From: Natrialba chahannaoensis JCM 10990
GTDB lineage: Archaea > Halobacteriota > Halobacteria > Halobacteriales > Natrialbaceae
NCBI RefSeq assembly: GCF_000337135.1
Contig: NZ_AOIN01000092.1
Location: forward strand, 53,084 to 89,055
DNA length: 35,972 nt
Reading direction: 5' to 3'
Shown: positions 7,629 through 16,124 of the stretch, piece after piece
Layout: every line of letters starts with the position of its first letter
Numbering within the stretch: position 1 is the stretch's first letter
The notes under the pieces: model-generated
Seen by the model: only the letters and a program-made list of their open reading frames with translations
The model's database searches: none
What the model was told of the DNA's origin: nothing
Program-made: the position numbers and the translations under genes

Positions 7629-10190
7629 ATGTCTCAGTCTCAACCACCCGCTTCAGATACAGCAGCCCCTCTCCTCACCGGCACGCTCCACGTCCTCCCC
7701 TTCGGCGGCGGCTCGCTCGCCGCGCGTGTCGCAAGAATCTACTCGAGTACCCTCGAACACGAACCAGTAGATGGCGACCCGCGGAACGTGCTGGTGCTCA
7801 AGCGGTTGCCGACGGCGATCGACGAGTTTGCGGCGTCGTTGCGCGACGAAGTCGGGCTTGAAGGGCGACCGAACGTGAAGTCGCTGCCCCGGCATGCGAC
7901 GGCGGTTGTGGAGGAGGCCGAGCCGGAGTTGACGCGCCTGTCCTACGAGGAGCGGATCGAGTTTCTCGCGCGGGTGCTCGACGGCTACGACTGGTCGTCG
8001 TACTTCGAGCGGGCGAGCGAGCACGATTCGTTCGGTCGGGACGTGGGGCAGTTGTTGTTGGATGCGACGTGGAACGGTGGGTTCGGTGTGGATGTAGATG
8101 CGGATACAGATACAGATGCAGATGCGGATCTGGGTGCCGATGGGGCTGTGGACACCGAGAGTGATGAGACCAGTGAAAGCGACGGCTCCGCCACAGACGA
8201 CGATCACGACTACGACGACTACCTCCGGGAACTGGCCGACGTCAACGCCTCCTTCCACGACCATCTCGCGGAGCGCAACCTGGCGGAGCAGGCCCAGACG
8301 ATCGAACGCGCAATCGCGGCACTCGAACGCGAGGCGATTCGTGAGCGGATCGAGCGCGAGTTCGACGCGGTGCTCGTCGTCGAGTACGAGGAGTGTGGCG
8401 ATCTCGACCGGGAGTACCTGCGTGCGCTCACCCGGAACGTCGACCTGATCTGCGTCGCCGAGGAGCACGCGAGCATCGAGCGGACGAAGACTGAGGTGGG
8501 ATCGGTTCGGCGATTTGCAGACGGACTCGAGATCGTCGATCACACCGCCGACGGCGCGCAGAAAGGGGAAACCGACGCGATACTCGGTGTTGTCTCGGAC
8601 GGCGGAACGGCAGCAACACAGCCGGACACGGTGTCCGAACCGGGACGAGTCGGTCAGCCGTTCGGCGCGTTTCTTGCGACTGGACGGCCGACTCGCCGGG
8701 GAGAGAACGGCGAGCTTGCAGAAACCGAAGGTCACGCTTCGGCCACCGCTGCGCGCGTAATCAGTGAACCGACGCTCGACCAGCAGGTCGAGACCGTCGC
8801 GAACGAAATCGAGTACCTTCGACAGAAACAGGGCCTCGAATACGAGGACGTGGCCGTCCTGCTCCGTTCCATCGGGAACCCCGCGCCGCGCGTTCGCAGA
8901 GTGCTCCAGCACGCCGGGGTGCCGACGGCCTCGGCCGGCGTCAACGGCCTCGAACAGGACCTCGCCGTCCGGGAACTGCACGCACTCGCCCAGTACCACA
9001 TCGATGACCGCGAGCGGGCCTACGACCTGCTCGCGGCACGAGTGCCGGATCTCACCGAAGACCTCGTGCAGCGCTGTGTCGTCAGGAACTCGGTTTCCAA
9101 GAGCCTGAAACGCTGGATCGTCACGACGGACCTCAAACGCCGGATCGCCGAGGACGCCGACCCGATCGACGCCAGAGAACAGTTTCGAAACGTCTCCCGG
9201 CTCCTCTCGATCGCCGAATTCGTCGACGAGCAGGACATCCTCGCGGGCGACTGGATCCAGTTCGTCACCATGCTCGAGCGGGCGATCACCTACGACGCGC
9301 CCTACGCCCACACCGCCGAGGTCGCCGTCCCCGAAGGCGGCGTCACCGTCGGTGACGTGGGGCTCGTAAAACACGATAGCCGGCGCGCCGTCTTCCTGCT
9401 CAACGTCGTCGACGGCGAGTACCCGGGCAGTGAACCGCTCTCGCCGCTCTTTCCGACCGCCTGGATTAAACGGATGGACGGCTACCCGGCCGTCACGAAT
9501 CCGAGTCCGGAGGCCGTCGCGGAGACGTACGCCACCGTCAACGTCGAGGAGATTACGGACAACGCGTTCGAGCGCTATCACGCCGAACGGACGCGCCGCC
9601 AGCTCGCGATCGGTGCCCGCGCCGCCGAGGAGTACCTTTACTTCTGTACCTACCGGCAGACGGACGGCTCGGTTGGCCGCCTGCAACACCGCTCACGGTA
9701 TCTGCACGCAATCGACGAACACCCACATCCCGCGCTCTCGCTCGCTGACCTCGGCGGTGGCGGAGCGGACGGCTGCGAGGGCGAGAGTGATGGCGATGGC
9801 GACGGCGAGAACGAGACCATCCCGTCGCGCGACCTTTACACCCTCGGCAGCGCCTCCGCCGAAATCCTGTCCCAGCCCTGGAACGCCCTCGAAACGGTCC
9901 AGGCCGAAGCCAGCACCGGCGGCGAGGTCGCACTCGAGTCCACTGAAAAAACACTGGCTGCGATCCAGCGGGTACTCGAGGAGAGCGAGGATGTGGACCC
10001 GCGATTCGAGCGGGCGGTCGAGACGCAGTTCGATCTGGCGAGAGGGGCGATTCGGCCGGAGAGTGGTGAGGTCGGTGAGAGTAGTGAGAGTGGTGGTGGT
10101 AGTGGGAGTGATAGGAGTGAGCGAGTAGATGGCGGTGGACGAAGAGATGACGACAGACTGGGCGGAAACGACGGAGGTGAGACGCGATGA
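7629..10190 (+). CDS. AddB/RecC-like subunit with degenerate helicase domain
   Basis: 853 residues, first gene of an overlapping three-gene operon. The fold order follows AddB/RecC: an opening strand and loop 'LHVLPFGGGSLAARV' at about 20-35 where AddB has its Walker A, here without GKT; a Walker B-like strand 'FDAVLVVEYEECGDLD' near 245-260; 'EDVAVLLRS' near 405; 'VGLVKHDSRRAVFLLNVVDGEYPG' near 575-600; and 'RTRRQLAIGARAAEEYLYF' near 655, matching helicase motifs V and VI. So it probably does not hydrolyse ATP and acts, like RecC, as a scaffold or DNA-scanning subunit. An acidic repeat (DADTDTDADAD) interrupts residues about 155-195. The C-terminal nuclease of bacterial AddB is absent and is encoded by the next gene. 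The specific AddB link is inference from layout. Confidence 0.7.
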   Translation: MSQSQPPASDTAAPLLTGTLHVLPFGGGSLAARVARIYSSTLEHEPVDGDPRNVLVLKRLPTAIDEFAASLRDEVGLEGRPNVKSLPRHATAVVEEAEPELTRLSYEERIEFLARVLDGYDWSSYFERASEHDSFGRDVGQLLLDATWNGGFGVDVDADTDTDADADLGADGAVDTESDETSESDGSATDDDHDYDDYLRELADVNASFHDHLAERNLAEQAQTIERAIAALEREAIRERIEREFDAVLVVEYEECGDLDREYLRALTRNVDLICVAEEHASIERTKTEVGSVRRFADGLEIVDHTADGAQKGETDAILGVVSDGGTAATQPDTVSEPGRVGQPFGAFLATGRPTRRGENGELAETEGHASATAARVISEPTLDQQVETVANEIEYLRQKQGLEYEDVAVLLRSIGNPAPRVRRVLQHAGVPTASAGVNGLEQDLAVRELHALAQYHIDDRERAYDLLAARVPDLTEDLVQRCVVRNSVSKSLKRWIVTTDLKRRIAEDADPIDAREQFRNVSRLLSIAEFVDEQDILAGDWIQFVTMLERAITYDAPYAHTAEVAVPEGGVTVGDVGLVKHDSRRAVFLLNVVDGEYPGSEPLSPLFPTAWIKRMDGYPAVTNPSPEAVAETYATVNVEEITDNAFERYHAERTRRQLAIGARAAEEYLYFCTYRQTDGSVGRLQHRSRYLHAIDEHPHPALSLADLGGGGADGCEGESDGDGDGENETIPSRDLYTLGSASAEILSQPWNALETVQAEASTGGEVALESTEKTLAAIQRVLEESEDVDPRFERAVETQFDLARGAIRPESGEVGESSESGGGSGSDRSERVDGGGRRDDDRLGGNDGGETR

Positions 10191-11197
10191 CGCCACCATC
10201 GTCTGTTGAAAGTGAGGCAGACGACGAGTCGGCTGCGCAAGCGGGCCAGCCCGTCGTCACCGCTGACGCGCTCGCGACACACCTTGTCTGCCCGCGCCAG
10301 TACGAGTTCGCGTTCGAACGCCCACTCTCGGCGCGCAAAACGAGTACCGACCGGGTTCGCGACCGTCGTCGGCAACTCCTCCGGCGGTCGATCATCGCCG
10401 GGCTGCGCTCGGAGGCGGATTCAGATGAGGGTCGTGTCGAGGCCGCACTCGAGTGGCTCAATCACGAGTGGCGACAGGCCAGCGCCGGCGACCGGCAGCC
10501 GTACATCGCAGACGCACAGGAGCAGTACGATGCGAACGCGCTGGCGGCTGCGGTGGAGGCGTACTTCGAGAACGGCGGGCACGGACACGCCGAGCGGCTA
10601 GTCGAGGCGGACACTGTGGTCAGCTACGAGCGCGACGGTATCCGGTACGAGGCGACCGTCGATGCTGTAGTCGAGCGCGACAGGGGCTATCTCGGCATCA
10701 GGTACGTCCCGACGCTACACGGCGTGTTGCAGGTCAGCTGGTCTGACACGCACGTCCGGGAGTTCGTGGACGGCCAGTCGTACTATCCGCGCCAGATCGG
10801 TAGCTTCGTCAGGGCCGGTGTCGCAATTCGGGGCCTGAAGGCCGAGTACGGCTTCGATCTGCCCTGTGACTTCGCCTACGTCGCGCCGCTGGCTGAGAGT
10901 CGGCCGGCCTACGAGTCCGAGTCGGGCGTGCGCGTCGACGTGGAGCAACGGCACTTCGAGGACGCCTTCGAGGAGGAGACGCGGGATCTCGTGGACCTGA
11001 TCGAGGAGCGAGCCGCAGCAATTGGCGACGGGAAGACCGACCCGCGGGCGTGGCGGTTTGAGAACATTACCAATTCGGCCTGCCAGTACTGCGCCTATCG
11101 GGACGCCTGTCCCGATCGGATGGGTGCCGAACTCGCGTTTATCGACCGGGAGCCGACTCGCGGTGAGCGTGGTGAACGAGGTGAGATCGATGACTGA
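10187..11197 (+). CDS. Cas4/AddB-type Fe-S PD-(D/E)XK-fold protein, probably catalytically inactive
   Basis: 336 residues, overlapping the AddB-like stop by four bases (ATGA) and the AddA-like start by eight. Cys35 (LVCPRQYEF) and Cys299, Cys302 and Cys308 (C-x2-C-x5-C) have the spacing of the Fe-S clasp of AddB, Cas4 and Dna2. Between them, ATVDAVV supplies the first active-site Asp (about 158). The strand that should carry D/E-x-K reads YLGIRYVPT, with neither the acid nor the Lys. The helix after it, 'QIGSFVRAGVAIRGLKAEYG', matches the post-catalytic Q-xxx-Y helix. I infer a structural, DNA-binding nuclease-fold subunit: the detached C-terminal domain of AddB. A PD-(D/E)XK family call is secure; loss of activity is inference. 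Confidence 0.75.
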   Translation: MTPPSSVESEADDESAAQAGQPVVTADALATHLVCPRQYEFAFERPLSARKTSTDRVRDRRRQLLRRSIIAGLRSEADSDEGRVEAALEWLNHEWRQASAGDRQPYIADAQEQYDANALAAAVEAYFENGGHGHAERLVEADTVVSYERDGIRYEATVDAVVERDRGYLGIRYVPTLHGVLQVSWSDTHVREFVDGQSYYPRQIGSFVRAGVAIRGLKAEYGFDLPCDFAYVAPLAESRPAYESESGVRVDVEQRHFEDAFEEETRDLVDLIEERAAAIGDGKTDPRAWRFENITNSACQYCAYRDACPDRMGAELAFIDREPTRGERGERGEIDD

Positions 11198-14100
11198 GCG
11201 TGAGACGACGACTGATACCGCGGACGCTGTCGCACCGACCAGTGAGACGGACGGCGAACCCGACGCCGCGGCGCTCGAGCCAAAGGGCAACCAGCCAGCC
11301 GTTATCGACGCAAGCGGTGGCGCACACACCGTCGAAGCTGTCGCCGGCTCCGGCAAGACGACGACGATGGTCAAGCGCCTGCAAGCCGAAATCGAGGAGC
11401 GCGACGTTGCGCCCAACCGGCTGCTGGTGCTCACCTTCGCGAACGAGGCCGCTCACACGATTCAGGAGAAACTCCGCGAGGCGCTCGGCCCGCAGGTCGC
11501 CTTCGATATCGATGTCTACACCTACCACTCGTTTAGCTCGAAACTTCTAACGGAGTACGCCTACCACGTCGGCGTCTCGCCCGAGTTCGACCTCGTCACC
11601 GAGGAAGACCGTCCGCAACTGATCGAGTCCGTCTACGGCGACGTCGACTTCTCGTTCGTCGCAGCCGGCTCGCCCTCTGCCGGCGGCACGAGCGACCAGA
11701 CGCTCTCCGCGCTCACCTCGTTCATCGAGGCGATGCGCCGCGAGGCCGTCACCCCGGCCGATATTCGATCGTACCTCCCCAGTGACGAGGACCTGCGGGA
11801 TCTGCTCGGGCTCGTCACCGATCTCGAGGAGATGGCCCATCAGGTCATCAACGTCGACGCGAACGACCTCTTCGGAAACGCGGACAACCTCGCCGACCGC
11901 TGTGACCGCCTCCCCCGAGTCTACCGCGCGAAAGCCCGCCAGTTCGACGGCGAGGGTCGGGTTCACTCCGCCGTCAGCGACCACCTCGAGGCGATGGCCG
12001 AAACGGCAGAGAACATGGCCGACCACCTCCGAACTGAATCCGACCTCGAGTGGCAGGCGTTTCGGCTCCCCGAGGCGATGTTCGAGGGCGAGCGGGGGCC
12101 ACTGACCTCGATCACGCAGACGCCGATGGGACGGTTGTCGAACTACGTTCACATGCTCCGGCGGGCGCGGGCGTTCGTCGGCGCGTACGAGGCCTATCTC
12201 GGTGCGCTCGACGAGCGCAACGCCTTCGACTACGACGAACTCATCCACCGGACCGTCGACCTGCTTCGTGACGAGCAGGTCCGTGACGACATCCTCGCCG
12301 AGTGGGACGCCGTTTACTGCGACGAGTTTCAGGATACGGACGAGTCCCAACTCGAGCTGGTCGAGGAACTGCGCGACGGGCTCGACATCATGGTCGTCGG
12401 CGACAGCGACCAGGCCATCCACGAGTGGCGCGGGCAGGACCCCGAGAATATGTCGAAATTGCCCGAGTCGTTCGAGGAGATCGGACTGGATCTGAACTTC
12501 CGGTCGCGCCAGCCGATCCTCGATCTCGCGACGAATCTCGATCCTGAAAAGGACGAGATCGAGGCCGACAAGGAGCCGAACCCACCGAACGTTTTCAAAG
12601 TCGACAGCGAGGGCGAGCGCACACCGGCGCAGGTGAGCACGACAATTTCACACCTCCTCACGGGTCGGTTTGAGGATGTTCCCGAGCGCAAACTCGAGGA
12701 TATCGCAGTGCTCGTCCGCCGAAACCAGAACGCTCGCGATATCGCAGCCCAGCTAGATCGGGACAGCATTCCCTACACCCTCTCGAGTGACGCCGCTGGC
12801 GAACTCGGCCACGGCGTGCGGACGGTACTGTCGTACTTCCGGGTTCTCGTGGAGCCCGGCGACGACGTGAGCTGGCAGCGCGTCCTCTTGCACCTCTATC
12901 GCGTTCCCGAGGGCGACGTGGATACGCTGTTGCGAGCCGGCGAGACCGTTCCGGCGGGGTACGACGCGCTTCCAGATCCGGTCGCCGAACTCTGCTGTCC
13001 CGACCGTGTCCGCGAGGCGCTCACGGACTACGACACGCTTCGATCGGTCTCGGACACCCACTCGATCTCCGAGCTCTACCGGCATTTCAAGCGCGAGACG
13101 CGCATCGACTGGTTCCTCCGCGAGCACGACCGGGACGCCCTCGCCAACGTCGAGCGCCTGATCGAGGCGTTCAACGACAGTCCCGTCCAGTCCGAACTAA
13201 CACCGGCGTTCGTCGACTACCTGGAGCGCCAAGCCCACCTGCTCTCGGCCGACGACGAGACGGCGACTAGCCCCGGTTCACAGTCCGAAAATGCCGTCGA
13301 CGTCATGACGATCCACCAGGCGAAGGGCCTCGACTTCGATACCGTTCTGCTCCCCTTCCTCACCGAATCCGAATTCGGCCACATCACTCTCGCGAACTAC
13401 CAGCGAGACCTCTACCGCTACGACGTGCTCGTCGACGACGTGCAGGGCGAGCTGGCCGACCCGCTGCGGGCCGACTGCAGCGACGACCAGATCGCAGAAG
13501 AGTGGCGCGTCCTCCACGTCGCACTCACCCGAGCGAAGGAGCACCTGTTCCTCTTCGGCAACGACGTCGAGGAGCAGGGACCCGGTGCGGACATGCTGGA
13601 CGAGCACCTGCCCAAGGGGGCCGGCGGAACCGACGAAAACGGCGGCACCGGCGGAACGAGCGAGACCCCGATCCACTGGGCTGCCGAGGGACCACGTTTC
13701 CCCGTCTGGGACGCACTCATGGACAGCTACGACGAGATTGCGGCCGACACACCCGACGCCGTCCGGGACTACACAGACGCCGTCAACCGCGGCGTCGACG
13801 AGGACCCGGGGACGATCACGTACTACCAGACCGAGGTCTCGACCGACGAAGCACTCGAGACGGTACTCGAGTTCGCCGACGAGGTTGTCGCCGGGACGCT
13901 CGCTGATGGCGACAGCGCCTCAAATCCGAACACCGCCCGCTTCGCCGACGCCCCCCTCGGCACCAGCGTCGACGTCGAACTCGCCCGCCAGCACAGCCAC
14001 ACCGCACTCGAATCCGTTCGCAACTGCGAGCGAAAGCACGTCCTCGATCACGTGGTCGATGCGTTCCCCGACCCAACCCCAGCTACCGGGGGGTCAGCAG

Positions 14101-14789
14101 AGGTGACCCAGGCCGACGTTGGCTCGCTCTTCCACGATGTTGCCGAACTCGCCTACTGGCGCGGCTACGACAGCAAAGCCGAGTGGCGTGAGGCCTGCGA
14201 ATGGGTCGCACGCAGCCGCGACCTGACGAACGCGCTGGGGCCAGCACTCGAGTGTATCGACCGCTACTTCGAGACCGACGTGCCGGAGTGGCCGGCGGTC
14301 GGGTCCGAGGTGCCGATCGCCGTCGACGGCGACGAAATCGCGGACGTGGACGGCGACATCGCGGCTATAGACGACCTTGCAGCCATCGAAGGCGACATAA
14401 CCGGCTACGTCGACAGCGTTCGCCGCCACCCAGACGGCGGTCTCGTCGTGCTCGACTACAAAACGAGCCAAGCGCAGAAGGAACTGGAGACGAGCCACCA
14501 ACTTGAGCTCTACGTCCGCGCCTGTCAGGACCGCTTCGACGACCCGATCAACCACGCTGGCTACGTCTACGTCGGCGACGCCGGGCCAGCAGTCCAGGTT
14601 TTCTCGGTCGACGAACTGGCCACGCTGTGGGAGTCGGTACTCGAGGATCTGGCGACGGCGGACGGCTCGTCGTTCGCGAACGCGACGCCGGGGCCACACT
14701 GTCAGTTCTGTCCGCACCGGTCGCTTGGCTGTTCCGAGGGCAAAGACGAGTCACCGTCTCTGGATGCGTTCCAGATCGATGGCCAGTGA
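11190..14789 (+). CDS. AddA-like UvrD/REP helicase-nuclease
   Basis: 1199 residues from the ATG at 11190 (MTERETT); the frame runs further upstream inside the previous gene, so the overlap decides the start. All superfamily 1A helicase motifs are present: Walker A EAVAGSGKTTT (about 49-59), TFANEAA, YCDEFQDTDESQ (Walker B), VVGDSDQAIHEWRG (III), 'VMTIHQAKGLDFD' (V) and 'VALTRAKEHLFLF' (VI). The C-terminal PD-(D/E)XK nuclease is complete: His982, Asp1075 (GYVDSV), Asp1089-Tyr-Lys1091 and QLELY. Unlike bacterial AddA it also has an Fe-S set: Cys946 and Cys1171, Cys1174, Cys1181. It should unwind and resect double-strand ends; with the two genes before it, it forms the operon's only complete motor and nuclease. 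Confidence 0.9.
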   Translation: MTERETTTDTADAVAPTSETDGEPDAAALEPKGNQPAVIDASGGAHTVEAVAGSGKTTTMVKRLQAEIEERDVAPNRLLVLTFANEAAHTIQEKLREALGPQVAFDIDVYTYHSFSSKLLTEYAYHVGVSPEFDLVTEEDRPQLIESVYGDVDFSFVAAGSPSAGGTSDQTLSALTSFIEAMRREAVTPADIRSYLPSDEDLRDLLGLVTDLEEMAHQVINVDANDLFGNADNLADRCDRLPRVYRAKARQFDGEGRVHSAVSDHLEAMAETAENMADHLRTESDLEWQAFRLPEAMFEGERGPLTSITQTPMGRLSNYVHMLRRARAFVGAYEAYLGALDERNAFDYDELIHRTVDLLRDEQVRDDILAEWDAVYCDEFQDTDESQLELVEELRDGLDIMVVGDSDQAIHEWRGQDPENMSKLPESFEEIGLDLNFRSRQPILDLATNLDPEKDEIEADKEPNPPNVFKVDSEGERTPAQVSTTISHLLTGRFEDVPERKLEDIAVLVRRNQNARDIAAQLDRDSIPYTLSSDAAGELGHGVRTVLSYFRVLVEPGDDVSWQRVLLHLYRVPEGDVDTLLRAGETVPAGYDALPDPVAELCCPDRVREALTDYDTLRSVSDTHSISELYRHFKRETRIDWFLREHDRDALANVERLIEAFNDSPVQSELTPAFVDYLERQAHLLSADDETATSPGSQSENAVDVMTIHQAKGLDFDTVLLPFLTESEFGHITLANYQRDLYRYDVLVDDVQGELADPLRADCSDDQIAEEWRVLHVALTRAKEHLFLFGNDVEEQGPGADMLDEHLPKGAGGTDENGGTGGTSETPIHWAAEGPRFPVWDALMDSYDEIAADTPDAVRDYTDAVNRGVDEDPGTITYYQTEVSTDEALETVLEFADEVVAGTLADGDSASNPNTARFADAPLGTSVDVELARQHSHTALESVRNCERKHVLDHVVDAFPDPTPATGGSAEVTQADVGSLFHDVAELAYWRGYDSKAEWREACEWVARSRDLTNALGPALECIDRYFETDVPEWPAVGSEVPIAVDGDEIADVDGDIAAIDDLAAIEGDITGYVDSVRRHPDGGLVVLDYKTSQAQKELETSHQLELYVRACQDRFDDPINHAGYVYVGDAGPAVQVFSVDELATLWESVLEDLATADGSSFANATPGPHCQFCPHRSLGCSEGKDESPSLDAFQIDGQ

Positions 14790-15025
14790 GTTTCGGACCG
14801 AGTGCATTCGTTCGTGCGGACTCCCCCGTCCGTGTTCGGTCGAGTTACCCGCGGCTCTGTCCGTGTCAACTCGAGTTGGTCTCAGCGGACTTGAGGGCGT
14901 CATTCGACCCGATGCCGTCTGAACCGTGATGCGGTGGTCGACTAAATCTCACCTGGTGGCTCTATCGAAGACTATTCGGCTGCGAACGCCACCTGACGAA
15001 ACGACTTAGAATGTGCATACACTAG
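14790..15025. other. Gene-free start of the accessory island
   Basis: No coding sequence I can support. It is the transition from the GC-rich operon to the decayed, more AT-rich island. Confidence 0.4.
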
Positions 15026-15031
15026 TCCAAT

Positions 15032-15222
15032 GAGCAAATTGCACTTGAAGCCGCCCGGTACAGGATGAATTGCTCGCCGACGGTGAGCGACTGGCCGTTC
15101 GCGACCTCATGATGGCAGCGACCGCGCGCTCAACCGGTGGCCAACTCGTCGTTGCTGACTCGGATTTTCAGACGGGTGTACTCGAGGACACAATGGACGT
15201 GACGAATCTTCGGGACGACTGA
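15032..15222 (+). pseudogene. VapC/PIN-domain toxin remnant
   Basis: The C-terminal quarter of a PIN-domain ribonuclease survives: a short stretch EQIALEAAR, then after a one-base frameshift VQDELLADGERLAVRD, then LMMAATARSTGGQLVVADSDF and a terminal LRDD. 'RDLMIAATA..TG..LVVADSDF' is the usual end of haloarchaeal VapC, including the late acidic active-site residue. The N-terminal half and any VapB antitoxin are missing, and a stop codon lies just upstream in frame (15023-15025). It is not expected to be active. Confidence 0.7.
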
Positions 15223-15374
15223 TCACTTCCGTCCCATCGGTATTTAGGTAGAGTGCGAGTGGATGACTGGTACGAAGTAAAGTGAGCAAAACGAGCGGAA
15301 GTTGCCGGCCGTTGCTTTCGATCTGAACTCGATAGGCTCCGTCACCAGTAGCTTCCGGTGATGTAGCGCGCGGG

Positions 15375-15668
15375 TCAACAACTCTTGAGTGTCTGCTCCT
15401 GGCTGTCGTAACCTCCTGGTGGGTTGATCTGGTGGAGTGACGACCACTCGAGGACATCCTCAAGGTCAGAGGTGACGTACCAGGACTTCTGGCCGGCCGA
15501 CATCTCGGCCCAGATCACCGGCCAGCCGTCGTGCCAGTACCAGCCTGCAGTGTTCGGTCCCTAGGTGAGCAGGATCACCCTCACGAAGGCGATCGCGAGC
15601 AGATTTCGGTCGTGATAGACCTCGTCGATAGATTTGCTGTTGTCAAGTGGCGGGTCAATAGAATCCAT
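15375..15668 (-). pseudogene. Small haloarchaeal hypothetical protein interrupted by an in-frame TAG
   Basis: Reading leftward from the ATG at 15668 gives MDSIDPPLDNSKSIDEVY, then HDRNLLAIAFVRVILLT, then TAG at 15561-15563 (codon 36), then in the same frame GPNTAGWYWHDGWPVIWAEM, continuing 'SAGQKSWYVTS' to a TGA at 15375. The two halves read as one 97-residue protein of a type common near haloarchaeal plasmid and virus genes: an N-terminal 'DRNLLA.AF' helix and a Trp-rich 'GWPVIWAE...GQ.SW' sheet. The simplest reading is a nonsense mutation. Function is unknown. Confidence 0.65.
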
Positions 15669-15737
15669 ACCAGAAGAGGCTCGAGGAAGGTGATAGCAGT
15701 CCGGAATATCATAGCGTCGTGATAATGAAATTAATGT

Positions 15738-15744
15738 TTAAACG
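15738..15744 (+). promoter_or_regulatory. TATA-like box for the AbrB-like gene
   Basis: TTTAAAC lies about 29 bases before the ATG at 15770, the spacing expected for a leaderless or near-leaderless haloarchaeal transcript. Confidence 0.5.
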
Positions 15745-15769
15745 GTCCGGCACCAGGTAGAAATGTACC

Positions 15770-15967
15770 ATGCCGATCCACCAGTTGACACAAGTTGCTC
15801 GTACGTCGGGCGGTATTGTGCTTCCGAAGAGCGAGCTTCGGGCGCTTGGATTGGTTAATGAAGAGGATAATGTGAAAGATCAGCCAGTATGGGTGACGCG
15901 AACTGATACTGGGACATGGGAAGTTTCCGTTATTGGTCCGGAAGAATATCCGGAGTCAAATAGCTAA
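15770..15967 (+). CDS. AbrB/SpoVT-like small protein
   Basis: 65 residues. 'VARTSGGIVLPKSELRALGL' is the swapped-hairpin motif (basic residue, then 'LPK.LR..LGL') of AbrB/MazE-type DNA-binding proteins, here followed by 'DQPVWVTRTDTGTWEVSVIG', as in short haloarchaeal relatives of this class. Such proteins often act as antitoxins or as regulators in plasmid-derived DNA, but no cognate toxin gene adjoins it on the same strand. Its codons are more AT-rich than those of the core genes. A TATA box sits at the right distance. Confidence 0.6.
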   Translation: MPIHQLTQVARTSGGIVLPKSELRALGLVNEEDNVKDQPVWVTRTDTGTWEVSVIGPEEYPESNS

Positions 15968-16087
15968 ACCACTGCTACTGTCCCTCAATCTCGAAAGCAG
16001 CAGTGAATTACAGAGATAAGCCACTACAATTTTCCTGATTTTCCAACGCATATCTTAGTCACAGAAAGCAGGGATTTGTTGGGAAGT

Positions 16088-16097
16088 TTTATTTATA
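16088..16097 (+). promoter_or_regulatory. TATA box for the 34-residue ORF
   Basis: TTTATTTATA ends 27 bases before the ATG at 16125. This spacing supports transcription starting at or just before that codon. Confidence 0.5.
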
Positions 16098-16124
16098 GCA
16101 ATCCCATAGGCATTCACAGTAACA

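Noticed and set aside
7341-7643. Two overlapping minus-strand frames of about 100 codons in the gap before the AddAB-like operon
   Set aside because: Basic composition, no family match I can recall, and they cover the operon promoter.
7653-9689. 678-codon minus-strand frame
   Set aside because: Fully antisense to the AddB-like gene; no family features and poor acidic content for a haloarchaeon.
10187-11197. CRISPR-associated Cas4
   Set aside because: No CRISPR array or other cas gene is in the window, and the overlap with helicase-type genes points to an AddB-derived subunit.
15561-15563. TAG read as pyrrolysine
   Set aside because: Pyrrolysine use is known from some methanogens and bacteria, not haloarchaea, and no pyl gene is in the window; a nonsense mutation is simpler.
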